This document shows positions 1-7,694 of a stretch of 64,000 bases of DNA, in pieces. Every line of letters begins with the position of its first letter. Position 1 is the stretch's first letter. The DNA comes from Planctomycetota bacterium (GTDB taxonomy: Bacteria > Planctomycetota > UBA1135 > JACQFD01), in the NCBI GenBank assembly GCA_016200225.1, contig JACQFD010000021.1, positions 186,001 to 250,000 of the forward strand. The letters run 5' to 3'. The position numbers were made by a program, and so were the translations under genes. Below the pieces are notes generated by a model that was not told the origin of the DNA, searched no databases, and saw nothing but the letters and a program-made list of their open reading frames with translations.

Positions 1-60
1 CCACTCGCATCCGCGCCGCGTTTATTTTCGGAAAAAAACCGGCGCGCGGGGAGAGCGGCC

Positions 61-89
61 TTGACAGGCGCGGATGAGTGAGCTATGTT
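61..89 (+). promoter_or_regulatory. Sigma-70-type promoter of the toxin-antitoxin pair
   Basis: A consensus -35 hexamer TTGACA (61-66) is followed after 17 bp by TATGTT (84-89). The predicted transcription start, seven bases past the -10, is position 96, which is the A of the antitoxin ATG. The mRNA would therefore be leaderless, in agreement with the absence of a Shine-Dalgarno sequence before that ATG. Confidence 0.6.
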
Positions 90-95
90 AGCCAC

Positions 96-392
96 ATGAA
101 AGTAGTCAACGTTGCCGAAGCTAAAAACAATCTCTCCGCGCTTCTGGAGCAAGTTCGTCGCGGCAGTCGGATCCGTATCATGAATCGCGGCACGCCTGTC
201 GCGGACTTAGTACCCGTCGAAATTACAAAGGGTTCGGAAGATGAAGCGTTTCTCGCTGATTTGGAACGGCGCGGGATCATCCGACGCGGAAAGGGCGGTC
301 CAATTCCAAAGGAATTATTGAAACCAACAATTTCCGATCCAAAGGGCGAAACACTAAAAGCACTTCTCGAAGAACGGAGGAACGGCCGGTGA
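96..392 (+). CDS. Phd/YefM-family type II antitoxin
   Basis: A 98-residue protein opening MKVVNVAEAKNNLSALLEQV, the classic Phd/YefM N-terminal fold in which the AEAKNNLS helix precedes a strand ending in a G-x-P-VADLVP segment. This half binds operator DNA; the charged C-terminal tail (rich in K, E, R) would wrap and neutralise the toxin. The ATG at 96 is preferred over the GTG at 78 because the promoter -10 covers 84-89. The stop overlaps the toxin start by 4 bp (GTGA), so the two are translationally coupled. Regulation is probably autogenous by the antitoxin-toxin complex; no clear operator palindrome was seen. Confidence 0.9.
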   Translation: MKVVNVAEAKNNLSALLEQVRRGSRIRIMNRGTPVADLVPVEITKGSEDEAFLADLERRGIIRRGKGGPIPKELLKPTISDPKGETLKALLEERRNGR

Positions 393-832
393 AATATTGG
401 GATACTTCGGCTCTAGTGCCGATTTTTGTAGAAGAGTCACATACGGAGGGATGTAAAGATATCGCCGAGTCGGATCCTGAGATCATGACTTGGTTTTTTA
501 CTACATCTGAAGTGCTTTCCGCACTGTGGCGTCGTTATCGTCGCGGTGAGATCACGCGGGGTGAAGTCGAGAGTGGCGAAAACCACCTTGCCCAACTCTC
601 GGCCCAATGGATTGACGTAAGTTCAATCGACGTCGTCCGAGACGAATCCCATCGATTATTAAGAATGCATGCTCTTCGGGCCGCTGACGCCCTTCAACTG
701 GCCGCGGCAATTATTGCATTTGACCATCGGCCAAAGGGTCATGGATTTGTCTGCCTCGACGAGAATCTTTGCGCCGCCGCGGATCTGGAGGGATTTCAAG
801 TTATTCGCCCGGCGGCAAGAAAGCGTAATTAA
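389..832 (+). CDS. vapC: PIN-domain ribonuclease toxin (VapC family)
   Basis: A 147-residue PIN domain. The acidic metal-binding residues are visible at Asp5 (WDTSALV), Glu41 (SEVLSAL), Asp100 (RAADALQLA) and Asp124 (CLDENL), so the toxin looks catalytically intact. VapC toxins are Mg2+-dependent RNases that cut tRNA or rRNA and arrest growth. It starts at GTG 389, overlapping the antitoxin stop; GGAGG at 376-380 is a well-placed ribosome-binding site. Pairing of a Phd-type antitoxin with a PIN toxin is common. The exact RNA target cannot be read from the sequence. Confidence 0.9.
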   Translation: MKYWDTSALVPIFVEESHTEGCKDIAESDPEIMTWFFTTSEVLSALWRRYRRGEITRGEVESGENHLAQLSAQWIDVSSIDVVRDESHRLLRMHALRAADALQLAAAIIAFDHRPKGHGFVCLDENLCAAADLEGFQVIRPAARKRN

Positions 833-875
833 TTGATGCTGCGGAAGTAACAGTCCAGACTTAATACTCTTATGA

Positions 876-1868
876 TTACTTCTTCTCGAACGCCGCGTCG
901 AATTTCACATTTGAAGACTTGAAATCGAGTTTCTTTACATAACCGACGGCTTCCGAGGCGCCGGCTTCGCGGTCCATGCCCGCGTCCTCCCATTCGACGG
1001 AGAGCGGACCCTGATAGTTAACATCGTTCAGCGCGCGGATGATTTCTTCAAAGTTAATTTGTCCGCGTCCCGGCGAGCGGAATTCCCAGCCGCGGCGCGA
1101 GTCGCCGAACGGCAATTGTGATGATAATATTCCGGAGCGGCCGTCGCGGCGGATGATGCAGTCCTTCATGTGGACGTGATATATCTTTTTGCCGAATTCG
1201 CGGACGAATCCGGCCGGATCGACGCCCTGCCAGTGAAAATGGCTCGGGTCGAAATTGAACCCAAACTCGGGCCGGTCTCCCAGATATTGTAATATTTTCG
1301 CGGCCGTGTGAAAATCGTAAGCAATCTCGGTCGGGTGCACTTCGAGCGCGAATCGAACACCGCATTCTTTATAAACGTCGAGGATCGGTCCCCACGTCGC
1401 CGCGACGTATTTGTAACCTGCCTCCACGTCTTCGGGCGAAACCGGCGGAAATCCATACCAGGAATCCCAGGTCGGCGAGCCGGTAAATCCGTTTACAGTA
1501 GTCACGCCGAAATTTTTCGCCGCGCGCGCCGTGAGTTTCATTTGTTGGATCGCCCATTTGCGAATTTCCTCGGGTTTGCCGTGCAGTTCCTTCGGCGCGA
1601 ACGCGTGCGAGCGGCGATCATTAATATCACAAGTCAACTGCCCCGCGAGGTGATTGCTGATGGCGTATAATTTAAGTCCGTGTTTTTCGAGAATGCCACG
1701 CTGACGCGCGCAGTAAGTCTTGTCGTTCGCGGCTTTTTCGACCTCGACGTGGTCGCCCCAACACGCCAGTTCGAGGCCGTCATAACCCCATGCCTTGGCT
1801 TTCGCGGCGATCGTTTCGAGCGAGAGATCGGCCCATTGGCCTGTAAAAATTGTGACGAGGCGTGTCAT
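876..1868 (-). CDS. Sugar phosphate isomerase/epimerase (xylose isomerase-like TIM barrel)
   Basis: A 330-residue protein of the AP endonuclease 2/xylose isomerase-like TIM-barrel family. Recognisable segments are the N-terminal strand TRLVTIFTGQWADLSLE, GYDGLELACWGDHVEV, the metal-binding run FALEVHPTEIAYD, the GFNFDPSHFHWQGVDP loop, YHVHMKDC, and a late SVEWEDAG glutamate. These supply the usual Glu/Asp/His divalent metal site. Such enzymes isomerise or epimerise sugars or inositols; the substrate is not predictable. The open frame extends upstream to 2042, but the ATG at 1868 matches the family N terminus and avoids overlap with the divergent metalloprotease gene. Confidence 0.85.
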   Translation of the reverse strand: MTRLVTIFTGQWADLSLETIAAKAKAWGYDGLELACWGDHVEVEKAANDKTYCARQRGILEKHGLKLYAISNHLAGQLTCDINDRRSHAFAPKELHGKPEEIRKWAIQQMKLTARAAKNFGVTTVNGFTGSPTWDSWYGFPPVSPEDVEAGYKYVAATWGPILDVYKECGVRFALEVHPTEIAYDFHTAAKILQYLGDRPEFGFNFDPSHFHWQGVDPAGFVREFGKKIYHVHMKDCIIRRDGRSGILSSQLPFGDSRRGWEFRSPGRGQINFEEIIRALNDVNYQGPLSVEWEDAGMDREAGASEAVGYVKKLDFKSSNVKFDAAFEKK

Positions 1869-1967
1869 GATGTCGTTTGTTTTTCGTCTGTTAATTTGAC
1901 TGAAACTCGCAACAACATATCGCCCGCCGCGCCGTTCGGCGACCGCCAATCTCTTTATGAATTCGTC

Positions 1968-3542
1968 GTGCAGTTCCTGATTCGAAAATTCGCTTTTTGC
2001 ATCATTGCGATATGCGCCGGCGCGAGCGTTGCGGCCGCGCAAGTTCCGGAGGGATTCAAGTCCATTTCAAATCCCGCGAAAGGCTATTCGCTGATTCTCC
2101 CCTCGACATTCGACGAACTTCCCGTCCCTCCGGATTCGGAAGTTTTACAAATGAAGTTCGTCGACCACACACCTGCGAAAAAGGACGCGATCAACGCCGA
2201 GATCCGGATTCTAAGACTAAAATTAATTCCGTCAATTTCCGTCACGACACCCGACTCGCGGCCTGAATCCTCGCCCGCGTCGGCCCCCGCATCGCAACCC
2301 GCGCCGCCACCGCCGGACGCGTTTCATGATTTTCAGGATTTCGTCAAGCGGGCGATGCCGGGGTGGACGGCGAATGCGGACGGCATAATCGACGCAGCGG
2401 GCACGCTCAAACTCGAGCGATTTCCGATCGCCGAAAAACAGGACAAAGCCGCGGGCATTGCGTATGCCGGGATCGACGACGAAACGCTCGTCGTTTTGTT
2501 GTGTGTTTGCGACAAGATCCATTTCGCCGACCTGCAAAAGAAGTTCGAACGCACGGCGAAATCGCTCTCGGTGAAGGATCCGTCCGAACTTGCGAACGCG
2601 GACGTGGAATTGCATTATAAAGAACATCCGTATCGTAATATTGATTATCGAAAGCGCGTGCGGGCGACGCTGCCAAAGGGCTGGAAAGCCGACGATACTG
2701 ATAATTTTATAATTATCTACGACGTGAAGGATCAGATACTAATCAAAAAAGTTCTTCACAATCTTGAAATTCTCCACCGCAAGTTTCTCGAGTTGTTCCC
2801 GCCCGTTCGCGTGATCGAGGCGGTTTCGACGGTGCGCATCTGTAAAGATCGCGCCGAATTCATTAAGTTTAGCGAATTGCCCGACGACACCAAGGTGGCG
2901 GGCTGGTGGAATTCGCACAGCAAGGAACTCGTTTTTTATAATAACGTCCGGGACCCGAAATATCCGACGACGTCGTGGGAGGATGTGTTCGTCGTTTTAT
3001 ATCATGAGGGGTTTCATCAATATATTTACTATGCGTGCGGCGAAATCGATCCGCATTCCTGGTTCAACGAAGGATATGGAGACTACTTTTCCGGCACGCG
3101 CATCGGCGATCTCGGCACGCGCGTCGACGGCATCGGCGTCATGCCGTGGCGCGTTGGAACTGTTAAGAAGATGGTCGCCGAAAAAACCTACGCGCCGCTC
3201 AAGAACCTCGTGCGATTCGAACAGAAGGATTATTACTCAAAAATGGGTTTTTATTATGCGGAAGGCTGGTCGCTTATCTTTTTTCTAAACGATCCGGCGA
3301 CGAACAAAAGACATCCGCTCTGGGGCAAAATTCTTCCGACGTATCTGAAGACAATCATTCAGGTTTACCAATCGGAATTGAACAAATACGGCCCGAACCC
3401 GCAGGGAAATCAGGTCGAGGCGGCCCGGCTCGCGGCGCGGAAGGCCGCCGTCGATACCGCCTTCGACGACGTGGAATTCGACAAGCTCGAGGCCGAGTGG
3501 AAGGCGTTCGTTTTACAATTAAAGGACCCTCGGGCGAAATAG
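1968..3542 (+). CDS. Secreted gluzincin metalloprotease (Peptidase MA-like)
   Basis: With the GTG at 1968 the product is 524 residues and starts with a good signal peptide (MQFLIRKFAFCIIAICAGAS..AAA-Q). A Pro/Ala/Ser linker near residue 90-105 separates an N-terminal domain from the catalytic one. The zinc motif HEGFH is at residues 346-350 and the third ligand lies in WFNEGYGDY (Glu368), the glutamate-zincin arrangement of the Peptidase_MA clan and DUF1570-like proteins. It is divergent from the isomerase, 99 bp apart. A longer reading frame from 1680 exists but overlaps the opposite gene and lacks a signal peptide at its start. The substrate is unknown. The protein at 7695-8978 looks like a distant relative that has lost the HExxH. 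Confidence 0.75.
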   Translation: MQFLIRKFAFCIIAICAGASVAAAQVPEGFKSISNPAKGYSLILPSTFDELPVPPDSEVLQMKFVDHTPAKKDAINAEIRILRLKLIPSISVTTPDSRPESSPASAPASQPAPPPPDAFHDFQDFVKRAMPGWTANADGIIDAAGTLKLERFPIAEKQDKAAGIAYAGIDDETLVVLLCVCDKIHFADLQKKFERTAKSLSVKDPSELANADVELHYKEHPYRNIDYRKRVRATLPKGWKADDTDNFIIIYDVKDQILIKKVLHNLEILHRKFLELFPPVRVIEAVSTVRICKDRAEFIKFSELPDDTKVAGWWNSHSKELVFYNNVRDPKYPTTSWEDVFVVLYHEGFHQYIYYACGEIDPHSWFNEGYGDYFSGTRIGDLGTRVDGIGVMPWRVGTVKKMVAEKTYAPLKNLVRFEQKDYYSKMGFYYAEGWSLIFFLNDPATNKRHPLWGKILPTYLKTIIQVYQSELNKYGPNPQGNQVEAARLAARKAAVDTAFDDVEFDKLEAEWKAFVLQLKDPRAK

Positions 3543-4168
3543 TGCATTTGCGGGAATCGTCGGAACGCTCCGTTCACAGGTTTTCCACAATTTAAGAAGC
3601 GAAAGGACCATTCCCGTCCGAGGATTGTATCAATTCTTCAGTCGTGGAAAATTCACGCACGTTTGTTAGTAATTTGTTCGATTCTCGTTGCGGAATCGGC
3701 GACTCCCTTGGCGACCGCGGCCGAAATGCGATTCGCGAACGGTTGGCGCGTCCTCCCCTAGCGTTCGCCCCTAAACATCGCACCAACAAAAACTTGCGGT
3801 TGTACCTCGATTGGGGGAGTGCCTGCGATTTTCCAGTTTTTCCATGCACCTCCCAGCCGCCTCCGCCCATCAATAGTCCTTGCACCACTGATTCAGCAAC
3901 GTCGAAGAGGTTCAGCGAACGGATTCATACGAAACAGGAACCGGGTACCGGCTCAGAATTTTCCACAGGTTATTCACAAAGCACTCACAGTTTTGTTAAC
4001 AAGTACGCTCGGAAAAACGGAATAAACCCAGTGAATTAGAGAATGGACGCGACAGAGTTGGCACGGCACGGCCTTCGCTAATTCTACGTTTCCTGGACGG
4101 ACATCGCTCCTCGCACGCACGGGAGTTTGAGCAATTGCACTGACCTCGCTACGGCACGCACCCGACCC
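3543..4168. other. 626-bp intergenic region with DnaA-box-like cluster
   Basis: This is the longest gene-free gap in the window. It contains TTTTCCACA at 3581-3589 and, at 3959-3989, three 9-mers spaced exactly 11 bp: TTTTCCACA (3959), TTATTCACA (3970) and a weaker GCACTCACA (3981). The first two match TTWTNCACA, the DnaA consensus. A degenerate TTCACA-ending box also sits 11 bp before 3581, and an inverted near-match (CGTGGAAAA) lies at 3643-3651. Helical phasing of boxes is typical of DnaA-binding regions. Short open frames here have no recognisable protein character. Confidence 0.4.
3959..3989 (+). promoter_or_regulatory. Three DnaA-box-like 9-mers in 11-bp phase
   Basis: TTTTCCACA, GG, TTATTCACA, AA, GCACTCACA are arranged head to tail with an 11-bp period, followed by the AT-rich stretch GTTTTGTTAACAAGTA. 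The first two fit the DnaA consensus TTWTNCACA. Either an origin element or a DnaA-regulated promoter for the downstream response regulator would fit. Confidence 0.4.
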
Positions 4169-5299
4169 ATGAATTTACCCCCACTCGTCGCGACAACAGC
4201 GGCGCTCTTGGACGCAGAAAGAACACCTCACGTTCTCCGCGAGCCCGACGCGCTCGTGAACGGAGCCGCCGGGAAACCGATAAAACAACGCGTGCTCGCG
4301 ATTGATAGCGATCGAGCCATCGCGGAGCTCGTCAAACACGGTTTGTCGGATTTTGGTTACGAAGTGGAAACCGAAACGGGCGGCAAACGCGCCATTGATC
4401 GGGTCCAAACCGAGATATTCGATGCCATTATTGTCGATATACAATTAGGCGCGGTAACCGGCATCGAATTGTTGCGTTCCATCCGCGAAAACGATCAACA
4501 AACGGCGATCATCCTCCTTTCGAAACTCCGCGATTCGGAGGCCGTTTTGTTAGCGATGCACAACGGTGCCGACGATTTTATTACAAAACCGTTCGACATC
4601 GTTCAATTGCACGAATGCGTCGCGCGCGCCATCGTACGCCGCGGCACGTGGGTCGGCCACTTGCGCGAACAACGAAAACTGACGGACGCGCTTCGCGAGA
4701 GTCATGACGAGATTCTCCAACGCGAGATGGATTTGGAGTCTTTGACAATTCGCTCGATTCGCAGCCTCGTCCTGTCGCTCGAAGCGAAGGACGCTTATAC
4801 AAAAGACCATTCCATCAAAGTGGCACAATTAAGTTTGCGCATCGCGAAACAATTGGGTTTGCCCGAACGCGTCGTACGCGAGGTCCGCCTCGCGGGATTG
4901 TTACATGACGTCGGCAAAATCGGCGTTCGAGAGTCGGTTCTTAATAAACCTGGCAAACTTAATGATGACGAACTCGAACACATGCGCCGGCACCCGCTGA
5001 TCGGAGCGCGCATCCTTCTGCCGCTTTCGCATCGATTCCCCGAAATTGTTAGCGCCGTCAAATTCGAGCACGAACGCGTCGACGGCAAGGGCTATCCGAC
5101 CGGAATCGGCGGCAAGGACATTCCGCTGGCGGCGCGGATCATTGCCGTTGCGGATTGTCATGATGCGATTACAAGTAATCGACCCTATCGCGGAGCCCAG
5201 CTCCGCGAATTCGCTGCGCGCGAAATCGCCGCCGGCTCGGGAACGCAATTCGATCCCGAAGTGGTCACCGCATTCCTTGAACTCGTTCCGACGCTGTGA
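4169..5299 (+). CDS. Response regulator with HD-GYP phosphodiesterase domain
   Basis: A 376-residue two-domain protein. The receiver domain (about 42-155) has the acidic pair Asp46/Asp48, phospho-acceptor Asp90 in IIVDIQLG, Ser118 and Lys140 in ITKPFD. After a helical linker the HD-GYP domain (about 195-375) shows HDVGKIG (His246-Asp247), HPLIGA and DGKGYP (308-310). HD-GYP proteins hydrolyse cyclic-di-GMP in the cytoplasm. One canonical position is changed: the usual His-His-Glu before the GYP reads Glu-His-Glu here (300-302), so metal binding may be altered. The ATG at 4169 is preferred to the TTG at 4127. No sensor kinase is adjacent, so this is an orphan regulator. Confidence 0.85.
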   Translation: MNLPPLVATTAALLDAERTPHVLREPDALVNGAAGKPIKQRVLAIDSDRAIAELVKHGLSDFGYEVETETGGKRAIDRVQTEIFDAIIVDIQLGAVTGIELLRSIRENDQQTAIILLSKLRDSEAVLLAMHNGADDFITKPFDIVQLHECVARAIVRRGTWVGHLREQRKLTDALRESHDEILQREMDLESLTIRSIRSLVLSLEAKDAYTKDHSIKVAQLSLRIAKQLGLPERVVREVRLAGLLHDVGKIGVRESVLNKPGKLNDDELEHMRRHPLIGARILLPLSHRFPEIVSAVKFEHERVDGKGYPTGIGGKDIPLAARIIAVADCHDAITSNRPYRGAQLREFAAREIAAGSGTQFDPEVVTAFLELVPTL

Positions 5300-5387
5300 G
5301 GGACTGAGAACGAACGGGTTCGGGGAATGGATGCCGCGTTTTATGAACGGTGGAGGGACCGAATATCAAGCGGGGCTGGTTGGGAGT

Positions 5388-5435
5388 CGGGGCGCCCGAA
5401 AGTTCGCCGGCGACGGCGCGCAGACGGGCGCCCCG
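5388..5435. terminator. Perfect 11-bp inverted repeat between convergent genes
   Basis: CGGGGCGCCCG (5388-5398) and CGGGCGCCCCG (5425-5435) form a perfect GC stem with a 26-nt loop in the convergent gap between the response regulator and the FAD oxidoreductase. No T-tract follows on either strand, so a Rho-independent role is uncertain; it may block 3' exonucleases. Confidence 0.45.
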
Positions 5436-5475
5436 GCCTGTTATGAACCATCGACGCGGCGCGGTATTATAAATA

Positions 5476-6624
5476 TTACAGTTTTCGCAACGCCCAACTT
5501 GTGAATCGCAAATCCCGGCGAATGCGGCGGTCGAGATCGGCGTAGTGCTGGCGGCCGGAAAGCAGATCGGCGAGCAAGGCGCGAATGCGCCTGCTGCAGC
5601 GCGCGGCGAGCACGATGGCGTTGATCGTCCGCGCGCGAAAATAACGATCGGCGAATCGTCCTGCGCGCTCGAGTTCGGCTCCGGCCGCTTTGTTTAGTAA
5701 ATCCAAATACAATTCCGGATCTCCCGCGATCAGCGCCCGCGCCGCGAGCGTTCCCGATAGCAATGCATAATAAATTCCCTCGCCAGTGAGCGGATCGGCG
5801 ATTCCGGCCGCGTCGCCGCAGAGAATACAATGTTTATAAACCGGACGGGCCGGCAATCCGCCTTTGGCATCGGGCGCCGGAATCGTCCATCCGACCGAAC
5901 GCACCGATTTCGCCCCCGGATAATTAAATTTAATGAAATTCCGGACGCGACGGCGCATCTCGTCGCCGTTCAATTGACCCTCGCGCGCGACAAGGCCGAC
6001 GCTCGCGATGTTTCGCCTCGGAAAAACCCACAAATAACCGGTGATATCCTTAAAAAACGCCAGCACGACTCCGGAAGCCGGATCGATGCCTTCCACCAAT
6101 TCGTCGACCGCGGGACAGAAATAACTTTTCGGCACTTCGCCCACGACGGCGCGCCGCGTTTTCGAAAATGCGCCGTCGGCCCCGACGACGGCGTCGAATG
6201 TATACGATTCGCTTTTAGTAAGAATCGAAACGGCGTCGCCGGACGGCGCGACTTCGATCGCCGCGTCGCCGAGGATCCGCGCGCCCGCGCGCGCGGCGCG
6301 TTCGCGGAGCGCGGCGTCGAGTTCGCCGCGATTATAAATTTTAATCATCGGCGCGGTGCTCGCGACGTCGACGCGTCCGCCGGACGGCGCGACGAGCGTT
6401 ATTTTATGAATCGGGTTGCCTTCGCAGGGCAGCGCGTTCAGATAATGAAATTCATCGAACGCGCGCGCCGTGATGCCGCCGCCGCAGGGTTTTTCGCCGT
6501 GCGGCGAATCGACGTGGAATATCGTTGTATCCATTCCCGCCGCCGACAATTCCGCCGCCGCCGCCGACCCGGCGGGTCCGCCGCCGATGACGGCGACACT
6601 TCGATAGCGACGTTGCGGACTCAT
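5476..6624 (-). CDS. Geranylgeranyl reductase-family FAD-dependent oxidoreductase
   Basis: A 382-residue flavoprotein. The N-terminal dinucleotide-binding motif is VAVIGGGPAGSAAAAEL, followed by the KPCGGGI segment typical of geranylgeranyl reductases, a VVGADGAFSKTRR segment, and the second FAD motif ILCGDAAGIADPLTGEGIYY. Family members reduce isoprenoid double bonds in lipids, quinones or chlorophyll side chains. With no pigment genes nearby, a role in isoprenoid lipid or quinone metabolism is more likely. The gene stands alone with a hairpin at each end. Confidence 0.85.
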   Translation of the reverse strand: MSPQRRYRSVAVIGGGPAGSAAAAELSAAGMDTTIFHVDSPHGEKPCGGGITARAFDEFHYLNALPCEGNPIHKITLVAPSGGRVDVASTAPMIKIYNRGELDAALRERAARAGARILGDAAIEVAPSGDAVSILTKSESYTFDAVVGADGAFSKTRRAVVGEVPKSYFCPAVDELVEGIDPASGVVLAFFKDITGYLWVFPRRNIASVGLVAREGQLNGDEMRRRVRNFIKFNYPGAKSVRSVGWTIPAPDAKGGLPARPVYKHCILCGDAAGIADPLTGEGIYYALLSGTLAARALIAGDPELYLDLLNKAAGAELERAGRFADRYFRARTINAIVLAARCSRRIRALLADLLSGRQHYADLDRRIRRDLRFTSWALRKL

Positions 6625-6665
6625 GATCCATCAAACGCGCCGGTCGAACGGCGCGGCGATAAAGT

Positions 6666-6700
6666 TAAAAAAAGGGCGCGCTCGAGGCGCGCCTTTTTTT
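6666..6700 (-). terminator. Rho-independent terminator (probably bidirectional)
   Basis: A GC stem, GGCGCGC paired with GCGCGCC around a TCGAG loop, is flanked by seven A on the left and seven T on the right. On the minus strand the A-run becomes a U-tract directly downstream of the lipoprotein gene at 6720-7466, so it terminates that gene before the FAD oxidoreductase. Confidence 0.85.
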
Positions 6701-6719
6701 CAAGTAATCGTAAATTTAC

Positions 6720-7466
6720 TTATTTTTTCTCGAGCGGTTTCTCGGGAGCTTTCAACGCTCCGCCGTCCCGCGGGCGCTCGAAGAAAGGCGTGTTTCCTTG
6801 ATAAACGGCGCCGGCGGCGTCGCCGCCCATTTCGCGCCAATTCGACTCTGAATCATCCGAGGACGGATCGATCCAAAGAACGTCACATCCGATCGAGTGC
6901 AGACCGGAACGAATCGGGATGAGCGTCACGACCCACTTCGTCGCGGAGAAAACGAAATCGAGCGCTTCCTTCGGCGATGCATAGCCTTCAGCGCCGATCA
7001 GCAACGCGTGGACGTGCGCGCCAACATCCAACCAATGCCCAGTCTGGTTCTGGTGATCAAGATCGAAGCCCTGATAGGAAGTCGATTGATCAAATAACGT
7101 CGAAGTTCCGTACGACGCGTGACGGTTGATGTCTCGCCAATAGAAAAGGGACAATCCATATTCGGCTTGCCGCTCCGACCACGTTCCAATCGCGCGCGGA
7201 CGCGTTCCAAATCGAATGGTGTCCGCCCAGCCGGCGCCGAAATGTCCAACTTTTGTAAATTGGACTTCCGCGAGAAGGCCGTCGCCAACTGCAAAGTTGA
7301 CATAGGCAATATCAAAAAGATCGAGGAACATATCTTTTGTAGCTGTCCCAAGCATCCTGCCATATTGCCATTTTGTATTATCAACAACCGTTTGACGTGC
7401 AGCCGTTGTCCGGCAGCCGACGATTGCGAGGGCCGCGCAGGCGGCGAAAGCTAGAACTTTCTTCAT
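6720..7466 (-). CDS. Hypothetical lipoprotein
   Basis: A 248-residue protein with a lipoprotein signal peptide: MKKVLAFAACAALAIVGC, with Cys18 as the expected lipidated residue. The mature part contains WQYGRMLGTATKDMFLDLFDIAYVNF, a Gly-rich VGHFGAGWADTIRFG segment and a WVVTLIPIRSGLHSIGCDVL hydrophobic stretch. The C-terminal ~50 residues are polar and end in a Lys/Pro/Glu-rich tail. The overall look resembles small exosortase- or membrane-associated lipoproteins of planctomycetes, but I do not recognise the family. It has its own terminator and is probably monocistronic. Confidence 0.75.
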   Translation of the reverse strand: MKKVLAFAACAALAIVGCRTTAARQTVVDNTKWQYGRMLGTATKDMFLDLFDIAYVNFAVGDGLLAEVQFTKVGHFGAGWADTIRFGTRPRAIGTWSERQAEYGLSLFYWRDINRHASYGTSTLFDQSTSYQGFDLDHQNQTGHWLDVGAHVHALLIGAEGYASPKEALDFVFSATKWVVTLIPIRSGLHSIGCDVLWIDPSSDDSESNWREMGGDAAGAVYQGNTPFFERPRDGGALKAPEKPLEKK

Positions 7467-7655
7467 CGGGGTCTGGCTTTTTATTGTTAATGAGCCCGTG
7501 CCGAGGTGGCGATCAGGCTGACGACGGAACGAATGAAATTAGGTGAACTTCCGCGCCGCATCGCAACATGGCCTGTCAATCGAGTGGTTGTTCAAGCCTG
7601 AAAGCAAAAAGGCACGAAGGGGCGGAGAGTCTAGGCAAAACCTCGTCGCCCGAAA

Positions 7656-7686
7656 CAAGAAAAGTGGGAGAAAGCGGTTTCCCACT
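7656..7686 (-). terminator. Rho-independent terminator downstream of the 7695-8978 gene
   Basis: On the minus strand AGTGGGA, a 10-nt loop and TCCCACT are followed by TTTTCTTG. It lies 9 bp past the stop of the Peptidase-MA-like gene. Confidence 0.7.
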
Positions 7687-7694
7687 CCGACATG

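Noticed and set aside
3644..4039. 131-residue frame in the long intergenic gap
   Set aside because: Ser/Pro/Thr-rich with no fold-like pattern; it spans the DnaA-box-like cluster and has no ribosome-binding site.
5830..6801. 323-residue open frame on the plus strand
   Set aside because: It is antisense to the FAD oxidoreductase, Arg-rich and without any domain pattern; the opposite strand has clear Rossmann motifs.
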